Origin: Sneathiella chinensis | GTDB taxonomy: Bacteria; Pseudomonadota; Alphaproteobacteria; Sneathiellales; Sneathiellaceae | Assembly: GCF_012720115.1 (NCBI RefSeq) | Contig: NZ_VNWN01000004.1 | Location: 496,001-560,000 of the forward strand | DNA: 64,000 nt | Reading direction: 5' to 3' | Shown here: in pieces, positions 50,134 through 59,042 of the stretch | How the letters are laid out: every line of letters begins with the position of its first letter | How positions within the stretch are numbered: position 1 is the first letter of the stretch | Program-made: the position numbers and the translations under genes | The notes under the pieces: generated by a model | What the model was told of the DNA's origin: nothing | What the model saw: only the letters and a program-made list of their open reading frames with translations | Databases searched by the model: none

Positions 50134-52052
50134 GTTTGTGGCGCTCATCATCGGGACAGAAAAACAAGTCGGCCCCGGCTGCGCCTGAAGCGGCGAGCGG
50201 GGCGGCGGATACCACTGGCCTGATCGACAAGCTGGCGCCGGCGGCGATGGATGCCCTGCTGGGCACGTTCCATGACGGGGCGTCCCGTTCCGACATCAAT
50301 CAGGCGGCCCGGGGGTTTGTCCGTCAGGCGCTGGAAAAAGACAATATTCGCCTCAACGTTCTTGAGCAGCGAACCCTTGTTTCCGCATTGTCCGACCGGC
50401 TTTGGGAGGCCTTCGCCGCCTCTCGCCAGGAAGCCGAAGTCGCGACGGAGACAGAAAATCTGTCAGTCCGTGAGGATGTGCCGCCCCCGTTCACGGTTCC
50501 TGAAAGAACCCAGATCGTTGAGGAAGGGGTCACGGTTTTCGGTGCGGATATCGGCGCTCCGGCGGAAGTGACGGCCGAATTTGAGCAGCCGATCCTGTCC
50601 CCGTCAGACTTTATGGACAGGGCCGAACCTGAGGACGAACCCTATGAGGAGCCGCTGGTTCCTGTCGCGGGATCGGTCAAGCAGAGCGAACTTGGTGCGC
50701 TTGGCAACGAGGTGGCAGCGGCATTGGAGGAAAAGGCGGAGGAGGCGGACAAACTGCGTCTTCTTGCCGTTACCGAGAAACAGGCCCCCCGGTCCGCGAC
50801 CCAGACGGAACTGACCAAGGAACGGGTCCAGCCGTTGTTGTTGGAGCGCATTGATATCAGTGCTGCCGTGACAATGGACCGCCTTGATCTGGCGCGGGAT
50901 ATTTCGGACATCGTCGCGGATATTCTGGTCGAGGAACGCATCCAGCTGAACCAGCGGGAACAGCGGGAACTGATTGAAAGCCTGATGCATGACATGCTGG
51001 GGCTGGGACCGCTGGAGCCGCTGCTGGCGGATGAGGCCATTACGGATATCATGGTCAATGGCCCCAAGCAGGTTTATGTGGAAAAGAAGGGCAAGCTGAC
51101 CCTGTCAGAGTGCCAGTTCCGGGACAATGCCCATGTTCTCAGCATTGCCAGCCGGATCGTCAGCCATGTGGGACGGCGGGTTGATGAAAGCAATCCGCTG
51201 GTGGATGCGCGTCTTGCCGATGGTAGCCGTGTGAATATCATCATTCCCCCGCTTGCCATTGATGGGCCCAGCATTTCCATCCGTAAATTTGCCAAACAGA
51301 AGATCACGCTGGATGTGATGGAGCGGCAGGGCAACCTGTCTCCTTCGGCGGCGACGGTCCTCAGGGTGGCAGGGCGGTGCCGGCTGAATATCCTGATTTC
51401 AGGCGGAACAGGGTCGGGTAAAACGACCATGTTGAACGCCATCTCGCAATTGATCGATCCGGGTGAACGGATTGTCACCATCGAGGATGCGGCGGAGCTG
51501 CAATTGCAGCAGCCCCATGTGGTGCGGTTGGAAACCCGCTCTGCCAATCTGGAAGGGTCCGGCGAGATCGGCATGCGGGACCTGCTCAAGAACTCCCTGC
51601 GGATGCGACCGGACAGGATTATCCTGGGTGAAATTCGTGGCGGCGAGGCCATCGACATGCTGCAGGCCATGAATACGGGCCATGACGGGTCTCTTTCCAC
51701 CATTCACGCCAACCGCCCCCGCGAGGCCCTGACCCGGCTTGAAAACATGGTCGGGATGTCCGGGGTGAACCTGCCCGCGAAGGCAGTACGGACGCAGATT
51801 GCGTCGGCCATTGACCTGATCGTGCAGGTCAGCCGGATGCGCGATGGGGTGCGCCGGGTCACCTATATTTCCGAAGTTGTCGGCATGGAAGAGGACATCA
51901 TCACCATGCAGGACCTGTTCTGGTACGAGTTTCAGGGCGAGGACAAGGGCGGACGCCTGTTGGGGGAATACAAGTCTTCCGGCTTGCGGCCCCATTTCGC
52001 CCCGCGGGCTGCCTATTACGGGTTGGACAAGATGTTGATAGGAGCGATGTGA
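50130..52052 (+). CDS. cpaF: Tad secretion ATPase CpaF (TadA), with long N-terminal extension
   Basis: Hexameric ATPase that powers Tad pilus assembly, 640 residues. The conserved core (about 235-630) has DIMVNGPKQVYVEKKGKL, Walker A GGTGSGKTTMLNA (near 425), the GEIRGGEAIDMLQAMNTGHDG Walker B/Asp box and HANRPREALTRLENM. The first 230 residues are acidic, low-complexity and poorly ordered by composition; Caulobacter CpaF is about 500 residues, so this extension is longer. The start is GTG 50130, overlapping the cpaE stop; a start inside the extension is possible but no better site is visible. Confidence 0.93.
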   Translation: MSLWRSSSGQKNKSAPAAPEAASGAADTTGLIDKLAPAAMDALLGTFHDGASRSDINQAARGFVRQALEKDNIRLNVLEQRTLVSALSDRLWEAFAASRQEAEVATETENLSVREDVPPPFTVPERTQIVEEGVTVFGADIGAPAEVTAEFEQPILSPSDFMDRAEPEDEPYEEPLVPVAGSVKQSELGALGNEVAAALEEKAEEADKLRLLAVTEKQAPRSATQTELTKERVQPLLLERIDISAAVTMDRLDLARDISDIVADILVEERIQLNQREQRELIESLMHDMLGLGPLEPLLADEAITDIMVNGPKQVYVEKKGKLTLSECQFRDNAHVLSIASRIVSHVGRRVDESNPLVDARLADGSRVNIIIPPLAIDGPSISIRKFAKQKITLDVMERQGNLSPSAATVLRVAGRCRLNILISGGTGSGKTTMLNAISQLIDPGERIVTIEDAAELQLQQPHVVRLETRSANLEGSGEIGMRDLLKNSLRMRPDRIILGEIRGGEAIDMLQAMNTGHDGSLSTIHANRPREALTRLENMVGMSGVNLPAKAVRTQIASAIDLIVQVSRMRDGVRRVTYISEVVGMEEDIITMQDLFWYEFQGEDKGGRLLGEYKSSGLRPHFAPRAAYYGLDKMLIGAM

Positions 52053-53053
52053 TGTTTGGCGGAGATGACCAACTGCTCATGATGGTGATTGTCGGTGGGG
52101 GAACCCTGCTGGTCACCCTGATCCTCGGCTTTGCCTTTGTTGGCGGGGATGGATCATCGGCCGCACTGAAACGCCGCCTGAGCGAGGTTGGAAACGGCAC
52201 CAGACGGGCACCGGACAAAGTCGGCCATCGCAGTTCGGCCCGCATTCAGAACCCGAAAGGCAGTTCCCAGTTCATTGATGCGCTGGCCCGAAAGATGCTG
52301 CCGAAACCGGCGGAATTACGGTCCCGGCTGGAAAAAACCGGGTTTAATATCTCCATCGCGCAATATTTCCTGATTACCGTTGCGGCCGTTGTCCTGCTGA
52401 CGGTTATGTGTCGCTTTGTTTACGGGTTTTCCCTGTTTCTGGCCATTCCCGTTGCGCTGGCCGGGGGCATGTTCATTCCCCATTTCATCATCGGGTTTCT
52501 GGGGCGGCGCCGGATCAACAAATTTATGAAGGCCTTTCCCGAAGCCATCGAGTTGCTGTGCCGGGGCTTGCGGGCGGGACTGCCGATCAGCGAGGCGATC
52601 AATACGGTCGGGCACGATTCCCCGGAACCTGTCGGTAAGGAATTCAGGGTTGTCGCAGATACGGTACGTATGGGACGGACTGTGGAAGATGGCTTGTGGG
52701 ATGTGTCGCGTCGGATCGATCTGCCGGACTTCAAGTTCCTGATCATTGCCATTTCCATTCAGCGGGAAACAGGCGGTAACCTTGCGGAAACGCTGGGGGG
52801 ACTGGCCAGCACCCTTCGGAAAAGACGGCAGATCAAGCTGAAGATCAAGGCCATGTCCTCCGAGGCCCGGGCCAGTGCGTGGATTATTGGCTCCCTGCCG
52901 TTCATCATGTTTTTCCTGCTGTGGCTGGCCAATGACAGTTATGTGATGACCCTGATCCATGACCCGCGCGGGATTTACATGATCGGGGCGGGCCTGACCA
53001 TGATTGGTTTTGGCGTCATGGTCATGGCCAAGATGGTCCGGTTCGAAATCTAG
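52052..53053 (+). CDS. tadB: Tad pilus inner-membrane protein TadB (CpaG)
   Basis: A 333-residue T2SF-type inner-membrane platform protein. A first membrane segment (about 8-28), two central ones (about 105-150) and C-terminal ones (about 270-330) surround the cytosolic T2SF domain (about 160-285) with FPEAIELLCRGLRAGLPISEAI and the RRQIKLKIKAMSSEARASAW stretch. It overlaps the cpaF stop by one base (TGATG), with GGAG seven bases upstream. It acts with TadC to assemble Flp subunits driven by CpaF. Confidence 0.92.
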   Translation: MFGGDDQLLMMVIVGGGTLLVTLILGFAFVGGDGSSAALKRRLSEVGNGTRRAPDKVGHRSSARIQNPKGSSQFIDALARKMLPKPAELRSRLEKTGFNISIAQYFLITVAAVVLLTVMCRFVYGFSLFLAIPVALAGGMFIPHFIIGFLGRRRINKFMKAFPEAIELLCRGLRAGLPISEAINTVGHDSPEPVGKEFRVVADTVRMGRTVEDGLWDVSRRIDLPDFKFLIIAISIQRETGGNLAETLGGLASTLRKRRQIKLKIKAMSSEARASAWIIGSLPFIMFFLLWLANDSYVMTLIHDPRGIYMIGAGLTMIGFGVMVMAKMVRFEI

Positions 53054-53065
53054 GAGGGCCGTCTT

Positions 53066-54043
53066 ATGGATATTACCACACTCCTTCCGGGATGGATGAA
53101 ATCAGAGGATATCATGGCCATCGTGGCAGGCATCGCCGCCATGGTGGTGTTCCTGATGATCTGGAATGCCCTGCTGGTGAAGGACAGTCTGCCCGAACGG
53201 ATCAAGAGCCTTGAAAAGCGGCGGAGCAAGCTGAAGGCGGAAGCCGTGGCCGAAACCCGGCAACGCAGCCAGTTGATTGCCCGTGAAAACCTGATGCACC
53301 GGGTCGTCAAGAAGATGAAGCTGATGCGCGGGGAAAAGGCGCGGCAGATTTCGGCGCGTCTTGCGCAGGCTGGCTGGCGGTCCAAGGATGCGCTTGTAAC
53401 CTATCTGTTTGCGCGGATTGCATTGCCGGTGGTCGTGGGTCTGTTCGCGGTTATTTACTGCGTGGTCCAGAACCCCTTTGACTGGCCGCTGTCGGTCGGG
53501 TTGATGGTCTCCCTTGGGGCGGCCCTGTTTGGCTACAGCCTGCCGGGAATTCTTCTGAAAAACCAGATTTCAAAACGCTATGCCCTGATCCGAAAAGCCT
53601 TGCCGGATGCGCTGGACCTGCTGGTGATCTGTACCGAGGCGGGCCTCAATCTGGACAGCGGGCTTGACCGTGTTTGCCGGGAAATTGCCAATTCAGCCCC
53701 GGAACTTTCCGATGAATTCGGCCTGACATCCATTGAGCTGGGGTTTCTGCCCGACCGGAAAGAGGCCCTTGGCAACCTTGCCAAACGGGTTGATTTTCAG
53801 GCAATGACGACGCTGGTCAATACCCTGCTGCAAACCGAGAAATACGGAACGCCCCTTGCGGTGGCCTTGCGGGTCCTGTCTGCCGAGATGCGGGATGAAC
53901 GCCTGATGAAGGCCGAGGAAAAAGCCGCCCGGCTGCCCGCCATCATGACCGTTCCCATGATTGTCTTTATCCTGCCAGCCCTGTTCATCGTGCTGATCGG
54001 CCCGGCGGTCCTGAAAGCCATTGATGCCTTTTCGGGAAGCTGA
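53066..54043 (+). CDS. tadC: Tad pilus inner-membrane protein TadC (CpaH)
   Basis: A 325-residue T2SF-domain platform protein, paralogous to TadB. Membrane segments are at about 12-32, 110-160 and 295-320; the T2SF domain (about 170-295) has LPDALDLLVICTEAGLNLDSGLDRV, typical of TadC, and NTLLQTEKYGTPLAVALRVLS. It follows tadB by twelve bases and is the last gene of the plus-strand tad operon in this window; a TadD-like gene converges on it. Confidence 0.92.
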   Translation: MDITTLLPGWMKSEDIMAIVAGIAAMVVFLMIWNALLVKDSLPERIKSLEKRRSKLKAEAVAETRQRSQLIARENLMHRVVKKMKLMRGEKARQISARLAQAGWRSKDALVTYLFARIALPVVVGLFAVIYCVVQNPFDWPLSVGLMVSLGAALFGYSLPGILLKNQISKRYALIRKALPDALDLLVICTEAGLNLDSGLDRVCREIANSAPELSDEFGLTSIELGFLPDRKEALGNLAKRVDFQAMTTLVNTLLQTEKYGTPLAVALRVLSAEMRDERLMKAEEKAARLPAIMTVPMIVFILPALFIVLIGPAVLKAIDAFSGS

Positions 54044-54091
54044 GAGAGCGGACACCCCTCACATTTGACCTGGCGGAACCCTGCACAAAAA

Positions 54092-54121
54092 AATGCCCGC
54101 CTGTTGGAGCAGGCGGGCATT
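54092..54121. terminator. Strong hairpin between tadC and the TPR-SPOR gene
   Basis: AATGCCCGCCTG (54092-54103) pairs perfectly with CAGGCGGGCATT (54110-54121). On the minus strand it is followed by a T-run and so is a good terminator for the TPR-SPOR gene. On the plus strand there is no T-run, so it would work less well for tadC. Confidence 0.8.
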
Positions 54122-54140
54122 GCAGTGAATGGCATTTCAC

Positions 54141-55877
54141 TCAGTACGCTACAAAAGCTGTCTCATAGGTCTTGTTTGTAGAGCCGTCCCGCTTTTCTGC
54201 CGGGCGGTGTTCGTCCGTCTTTGCTGGGCCGGGAGCTATCGTGTCAGAGGCCGGGCGGGCAACGGTTTCGCCGCTGTCCTGTGCGGCGGCTTCCGGCTGG
54301 CTCATGAAGCAGTCAGACCCGCGATCCCGCAAGGCACCGCAAAGCCGGACCGGGGCATCCTTATCTGTATAGCCACCAATACGAACCCGGTAATAGACCC
54401 CTTTGCCTTCGCCAAGGTCAATGCGGGAATATGTGGGTTTCAGGTCAGACAGCAGGTCCCCATGCTGGGAATGCAGGATTTTCCAACCCATTTCGGCCCG
54501 CTCAGCCGTTCTGAAAGATCCGACTTGCAGGAAATATCCGCTGGTGGCGGAATTTGGCAGCGGCAGCGAAAAGGCTACCTTTTCGATCTGTGCCGGGGCC
54601 GCAGGGGTTGGGGCAGGGGCCGCTTCGACCTTTTTCGGGGCCGGTTCACTTGTCGCCGGTTTTGCGGCGATCGTCGGCTCCGCTGCCTCGGTTGCCTTTG
54701 TGGTGCCGGACTTTTGCGCTTCGGCAGTGGGGGCAACCGGGATCAGGTCAGCCGCCCGCTGTTGGGGCTTCCCTTTAGTGTCTGCCAGTTGTGTTGCCGG
54801 TTTTGTCGCGGGTTCTGTCGGCGGGGAAAGCGGTGTGCTTTCAACCTTGCCTGTCGGAACCGCCGCCAGCATCGTTGCAGATGGCATATAGGACGGCTTT
54901 GCAGGCGTATCCTGTCTTTCCGTTGTCAGGCGCTGCGTGGTTTTCCGGGCTTCCAGCGGTGTTGTCGAGGGAACGGCGGATGGCGCCGGGTTTTCGGTCT
55001 TCTTTCCGGCCATGGCAAGAACATGGTCACGGCGGCTGCCTTCGGGCGCTGCCAGAGGTCCGGTGTCATTGTTCAGCGCCTGAAAATACAGGGCGTTGTT
55101 GCGGGCATCCCGCTCGTTCAGATCCATGCGGGAATAGCGCATGGCCTCGGCGGTTTTGCCAGCCATGCCATAGACAAGCGCCAGATTCTGGCGGTGTTTG
55201 GCTGTTGCGTTCGGGTGGGCCGTGATGATTTCCAGCATGGCGATGGCCTGATCCGTCCGCCCGACAAGGGCAAGGGACAGGGCCAGATTGTTCTGATAGG
55301 TCAGGTTGTTCGGGTCGGCCTTGATGGCCTGCCGATAAAGATCCTGTGCCTTGTCATGGTCACCGGCGGTGTCATGGGCCACGGCCATACCACCGTGGGC
55401 AACCGCATAATCGGGGTCATGTTCAAGTGCCTTTCTGAAGGCCTGCAGGGCGAGGAACGGCTTGTCCAGTGACAGCAGGCTGTATCCGATGCCGCTGTGG
55501 GCCTCAAGCAGTGCCGGGTCCTTCTGAAGAAGGTTTTCATAGATATCAAGGGCCGCTGTCGGCTGGTTGTTCTTGCGGAACGCATCCGCAATCTTCAACG
55601 AGGGCAGCGGGCTTTCCGGGTCTTTTTCGGCGGCCATGGAATAGAAACGGAAGGCGGTTTCCGGATCCCCTTTTTCAAGCGAACGGTCGCCAATCCGCAG
55701 CAATCGTTCAAAGGTGAGGCCTGTCGACAAGTCCTGTTCTTCGGCTGCCGAGGCAACCGGTGTGGGCTTCGTGCCTGTCTGTTGCTGGGCAACCGTGTTA
55801 CAACCGGCGGCGACCAGACTGGTTGTCACCAGAAGCATGGCGCGGCAATAAGGGGTTCGACGACTTGACTGGGGCAT
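54141..55877 (-). CDS. TadD-like TPR lipoprotein with C-terminal SPOR domain
   Basis: A 578-residue lipoprotein. The signal sequence ends in LVAAGCNT (lipobox Cys near residue 26). Six or so TPR repeats follow (about 60-265; DAFRKNNQPTAALDIYENLLQ, AHSGIGYSLLSLDKPFLALQ), as in TadD of the Tad pilus. A long Pro/Ala/Thr-rich linker (about 275-440) leads to a SPOR domain (about 445-525; GYFLQVGSFRTAERAEMGWK), which in other proteins binds denuded septal peptidoglycan. Known TadD proteins are about 250 residues and lack SPOR. It converges on the tad operon. A role in anchoring pilus assembly to the cell wall or division site is inference. Confidence 0.88.
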   Translation of the reverse strand: MPQSSRRTPYCRAMLLVTTSLVAAGCNTVAQQQTGTKPTPVASAAEEQDLSTGLTFERLLRIGDRSLEKGDPETAFRFYSMAAEKDPESPLPSLKIADAFRKNNQPTAALDIYENLLQKDPALLEAHSGIGYSLLSLDKPFLALQAFRKALEHDPDYAVAHGGMAVAHDTAGDHDKAQDLYRQAIKADPNNLTYQNNLALSLALVGRTDQAIAMLEIITAHPNATAKHRQNLALVYGMAGKTAEAMRYSRMDLNERDARNNALYFQALNNDTGPLAAPEGSRRDHVLAMAGKKTENPAPSAVPSTTPLEARKTTQRLTTERQDTPAKPSYMPSATMLAAVPTGKVESTPLSPPTEPATKPATQLADTKGKPQQRAADLIPVAPTAEAQKSGTTKATEAAEPTIAAKPATSEPAPKKVEAAPAPTPAAPAQIEKVAFSLPLPNSATSGYFLQVGSFRTAERAEMGWKILHSQHGDLLSDLKPTYSRIDLGEGKGVYYRVRIGGYTDKDAPVRLCGALRDRGSDCFMSQPEAAAQDSGETVARPASDTIAPGPAKTDEHRPAEKRDGSTNKTYETAFVAY

Positions 55878-56032
55878 TCTCCCGACTCCTGTATTCCATT
55901 CCGGAAATCAGCAGGCAGTCTAACAGTCGTGTCCTTAAAAAATCTTAATATTCCCCCCGGATTTAATGATAATTTTTAAGCAATTCCCATTGTTCCGCTG
56001 CCATTGCCTCACGGGCAAGGATCATTGCCGGG

Positions 56033-56551
56033 TTACGAGTCGGCAAGGCGTCTCCGCCCGGCAGGCATCTGTGAAAGTCCGTCTGAAAATCCAACCCCAT
56101 CATTGGTCGCGGCGGGATGGGACGGCACGAAGGCCGGTGCAGGCGCAGGTGCTTGTTGGCTGGCGGGATGTAATCCGGGTTGCGCTTGCGGGGGTATAAA
56201 GTTCTGCGGCATCCCCGGAATCGGGGGCGGTTGGTGTGCTGGTGACATATCCGGGTAGTGAGGCTGATATCCCGCTTGATAGCCCGCGTTCTGGAGGGGG
56301 CGGGCGGGCGGCTGGTTCTGCTCGATTTCCGGGTTCATGTATTTGTCGAAGATGCCGGATGCGATATGCTGGGGCAAGGCCTCGAACAGGGACAGGGTGT
56401 TTTGCATGCCGATCTTGTTGATAAAATTGGCAATTGTGATGGTCAGAAGGCCTGTTCGTACGGATTGTTCGTCAATGCCCCGCTGTTGACAGCGGGCAAG
56501 GGCATCGGACAGTTCCTTTGCGACGCCGTTGATCCTTTGTCCATTGCTCAT
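56033..56551 (-). CDS. Unrecognised small protein with Pro/Gln-rich tail
   Basis: A 172-residue protein I cannot place in a family. A compact N-terminal helical part (about 1-75; RINGVAKELSDALARCQQRG, then TGLLTITIANFINKIGMQNTLSLF) is followed by a low-complexity tail rich in Pro, Gln, Tyr and Ala. No signal peptide or membrane segment is evident. AGGGGACC lies before ATG 56551; the frame continues upstream to 56602 but the added residues look non-coding. It lies between the TPR-SPOR gene and the sirtuin gene, in its own unit. Confidence 0.7.
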   Translation of the reverse strand: MSNGQRINGVAKELSDALARCQQRGIDEQSVRTGLLTITIANFINKIGMQNTLSLFEALPQHIASGIFDKYMNPEIEQNQPPARPLQNAGYQAGYQPHYPDMSPAHQPPPIPGMPQNFIPPQAQPGLHPASQQAPAPAPAFVPSHPAATNDGVGFSDGLSQMPAGRRRLADS

Positions 56552-56721
56552 GTCTGGTCCCCTCTCTGGTCTGGTACGGGCGATCGGTTTGTTGCTGTAC
56601 ACATGCTGAAGGGTTAACGTCTGGCTGTTCTTTATGTGAATATTAATGCCTAGGCAGGTCTTCGCAGAGACGCGGCAGGTCTCTCGCGGATGGCTGGAAT
56701 GGATGGAGAAGGAAGCGGAAA

Positions 56722-57468
56722 ATGGAACGGGAACTGGGCAGGTTGGCCGCCCTGATCAAGGCCAGTAACAGGATTGTCTTTTTCACCGGTGCGGGGATCA
56801 GTACGGAATCCGGAATTCCCGATTTCCGAAGCCCGGGCGGATTGTGGGAGAAAAACCAGCCGATCGAGTTTTCCGACTTTCTGGCTTCCGAGGAAATGCG
56901 GCGGGAATCGTGGCGTCGCAAGTTCGCCATGGACAGTGTCATGTCAGCAGCGGAGCCCAATGCCGGGCATCTGGCGATTACCGAACTGTACCGCCGGGGG
57001 CAGGTCTCGAAGGTGGTGACACAGAATATCGATGGCCTGCAACAACTGGCCGGTGTGGACGAGAAGGATGTGATCGAACTGCACGGCAATACCACCTTTG
57101 CCAAATGCTTGGATTGCGGAGACCGGATGAGCCTGAAGCAGGTAAAGGCTGTTTTCGCGGTCAACGAGACCTTGCCGGAATGCGGTCGTTGCGGTGGAAT
57201 TGTTAAAACAGCGACCATTTCCTTCGGCCAACCCATGCCTGTCCGGGAGTTGCAGGAGGCGGAAAAAGAGGCCGTGGCCTGTGACCTGATGATTGTGGCA
57301 GGGTCATCGCTGGTTGTTTATCCAGCCGCAGATATTCCGTTGATCGCGCGGGAGGCGGGGGCCGAACTGGTCATCATCAATCGCGAGCCGACACCGCTGG
57401 ACCCGGTTGCCAGCCTCACTATTCGGGGGGAAATCGGGAAATCTCTCAGCGCTGTCACAAAACCGTAA
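56722..57468 (+). CDS. NAD-dependent protein deacylase (sirtuin)
   Basis: A 248-residue Sir2 enzyme that removes acyl groups from lysines using NAD. It shows FFTGAGISTESGIPDFRSPGG, the TQNIDGLQQLAG NAD segment, the catalytic His in IELHGN and a zinc site with CLDC and CGRC pairs. VKTATISFGQPMP and SSLVVYPAADIP complete the fold. The Tyr and Arg that mark class III desuccinylases (CobB type) are not clearly placed, so acyl preference is open. It is the gene before phoR, with 85 bases between. Confidence 0.95.
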   Translation: MERELGRLAALIKASNRIVFFTGAGISTESGIPDFRSPGGLWEKNQPIEFSDFLASEEMRRESWRRKFAMDSVMSAAEPNAGHLAITELYRRGQVSKVVTQNIDGLQQLAGVDEKDVIELHGNTTFAKCLDCGDRMSLKQVKAVFAVNETLPECGRCGGIVKTATISFGQPMPVRELQEAEKEAVACDLMIVAGSSLVVYPAADIPLIAREAGAELVIINREPTPLDPVASLTIRGEIGKSLSAVTKP

Positions 57469-57553
57469 GGGATAATCAGCAAATTAAGACAAACGATCTT
57501 ATATTGTAATAAATCGTTCAAAATTCTCAAATTCAGGATGGTTCGGTCTTTTT

Positions 57554-58918
57554 ATGGCGAAGATGTTTGTGTTTATTGCTCTGGTCACGGCGCCCGTGGC
57601 GATCATTGCATTCTGGTTGGTCAGTCAGGACCTGTTGGCGTTGGAATATGCAATTCTTTTGACATTGACGCCTGTGGGGCCGGGGGTGCTGATCTATAAC
57701 CGCCTGCTGATGGAGGTGAATGCCCTCGGTCAGAAGGTGGAGCATGTGACAGAGCCCGGTTTTGATGCCCACAAGCATAATTACAGCCTGCGGTCCGGTT
57801 TGTTGCCGGTTGATGACCTGCTTTTGTCCCTGCGCCAGCATCGCCGTGTGCTGCTGCAGCGGATCAATCAGGCGAAAAGCCGGGAAGAGGACACCAACTT
57901 CCTGTTTGACATGCTACCAGATCCCATTCTGGTTCTGGATGAACGCCGCCAGATCAACCGGTTCAACAAGGCCGCGCAGGAGTTTTTCGAGACCGCGACC
58001 CTGGAAGGGGACCTGACGGAATGCCTGCGCCATCCGGCGCTGATCCGGGCTGTTGACGGGGTGTTGGCCCGCCAGTCAGAAGGGGAGGCGGTGGCCTTTG
58101 CCATTCCGGGCAACGTGACCCGCCATCTGCAGGCCTATGTGGTCAGTCTGTGCGGCGACGCGGGCGGAGAATTTCGGGTGATCATCAGCCTGCATGATGT
58201 GACAAGCGCCAAGCGCACGGAACAGATGCGGGTCGATTTCGTTGCCAATGCCAGCCATGAATTGCGGACACCACTGGCCATCCTGATCGGGGCCATTGAA
58301 ACCCTGCAAGGCCCCGCCGCGCAGGATTACAAGGCCTATCCCCGGTTCTTGAACATGATGCATGCGCAATCCCGCCGCATGTCGCAACTGATCGATGACC
58401 TGTTGTCCCTGTCGCATATTGAAATGCATGAACACAGCCGACCGGCCGAGAAAGTAACGCTGAACGAGGTCCTGCAGGAAGTGGGGGACCTGATCCAGTC
58501 CAAGGCGACAGGGCTTGGTAAATCCATCGCCCTTGACATGCCGGACGACCGGGTTTTTGTGACGGGGGACAAGAGCCAACTGGCACAGGTCTTTACCAAC
58601 CTGATCGACAATGCCCTGAAATACAGCCGGGACAATACGGAGGTGTCCGTCCGGCTGGAGCAGCGGGAAAGGGATGTGCTGGTTTCCGTTATTGATCAGG
58701 GCGAAGGGATTCCCAAGACCCATCTGCCGCGTCTGACGGAGCGGTTCTATCGCGTGGATAGTGATCGTAGCCGGGAAATGGGGGGAACCGGGCTGGGGCT
58801 GGCGATCGTCAAGCATATCCTGAGTCGCCACCGGGGAAATCTTGAAATAGAATCTGAAATGGGAAAAGGCTCTGTCTTTACAGTGCGTTTGCCCCTTCCT
58901 AATTCAGTAACTATCTAA
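57554..58918 (+). CDS. phoR: Phosphate regulon sensor histidine kinase PhoR
   Basis: A 454-residue membrane histidine kinase. Two membrane segments near the N-terminus (about 3-25 and 30-50) are followed by a PAS domain (about 110-220; DMLPDPILVLDERRQINRFNKAA), the dimerisation domain with phosphorylated His in FVANASHELRTPLA and an ATPase domain with NLIDNALKYS, DQGEGIP and GGTGLGLAIVKHI boxes. It should phosphorylate PhoB under phosphate limitation. A short periplasmic part is typical of PhoR, which senses through the Pst-PhoU complex. pstSCAB-phoU follow; phoB is presumably beyond the window. Confidence 0.95.
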   Translation: MAKMFVFIALVTAPVAIIAFWLVSQDLLALEYAILLTLTPVGPGVLIYNRLLMEVNALGQKVEHVTEPGFDAHKHNYSLRSGLLPVDDLLLSLRQHRRVLLQRINQAKSREEDTNFLFDMLPDPILVLDERRQINRFNKAAQEFFETATLEGDLTECLRHPALIRAVDGVLARQSEGEAVAFAIPGNVTRHLQAYVVSLCGDAGGEFRVIISLHDVTSAKRTEQMRVDFVANASHELRTPLAILIGAIETLQGPAAQDYKAYPRFLNMMHAQSRRMSQLIDDLLSLSHIEMHEHSRPAEKVTLNEVLQEVGDLIQSKATGLGKSIALDMPDDRVFVTGDKSQLAQVFTNLIDNALKYSRDNTEVSVRLEQRERDVLVSVIDQGEGIPKTHLPRLTERFYRVDSDRSREMGGTGLGLAIVKHILSRHRGNLEIESEMGKGSVFTVRLPLPNSVTI

Positions 58919-58936
58919 AAATAAACGACTATTCTC

Positions 58937-58965
58937 CTGTAACAATAGTGTCATGGTTCTGTAGT
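58937..58965 (+). promoter_or_regulatory. Pho box of three 11-bp units before pstS
   Basis: CTGTAAC (58937-58943), GTGTCAT (58948-58954) and CTGTAGT (58959-58965) are each 11 bases apart, the spacing of the PhoB repeat CTGTCAT-N4. They end 77 bases before the pstS start, where PhoB would activate the promoter. Confidence 0.75.
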
Positions 58966-59042
58966 ATTCCGGTCACCGTGGAGACGCAGAGTGCGGTCAT
59001 CGACAGGATAGACGCTGTCGCACTACTGAACGGAGAATAGAC

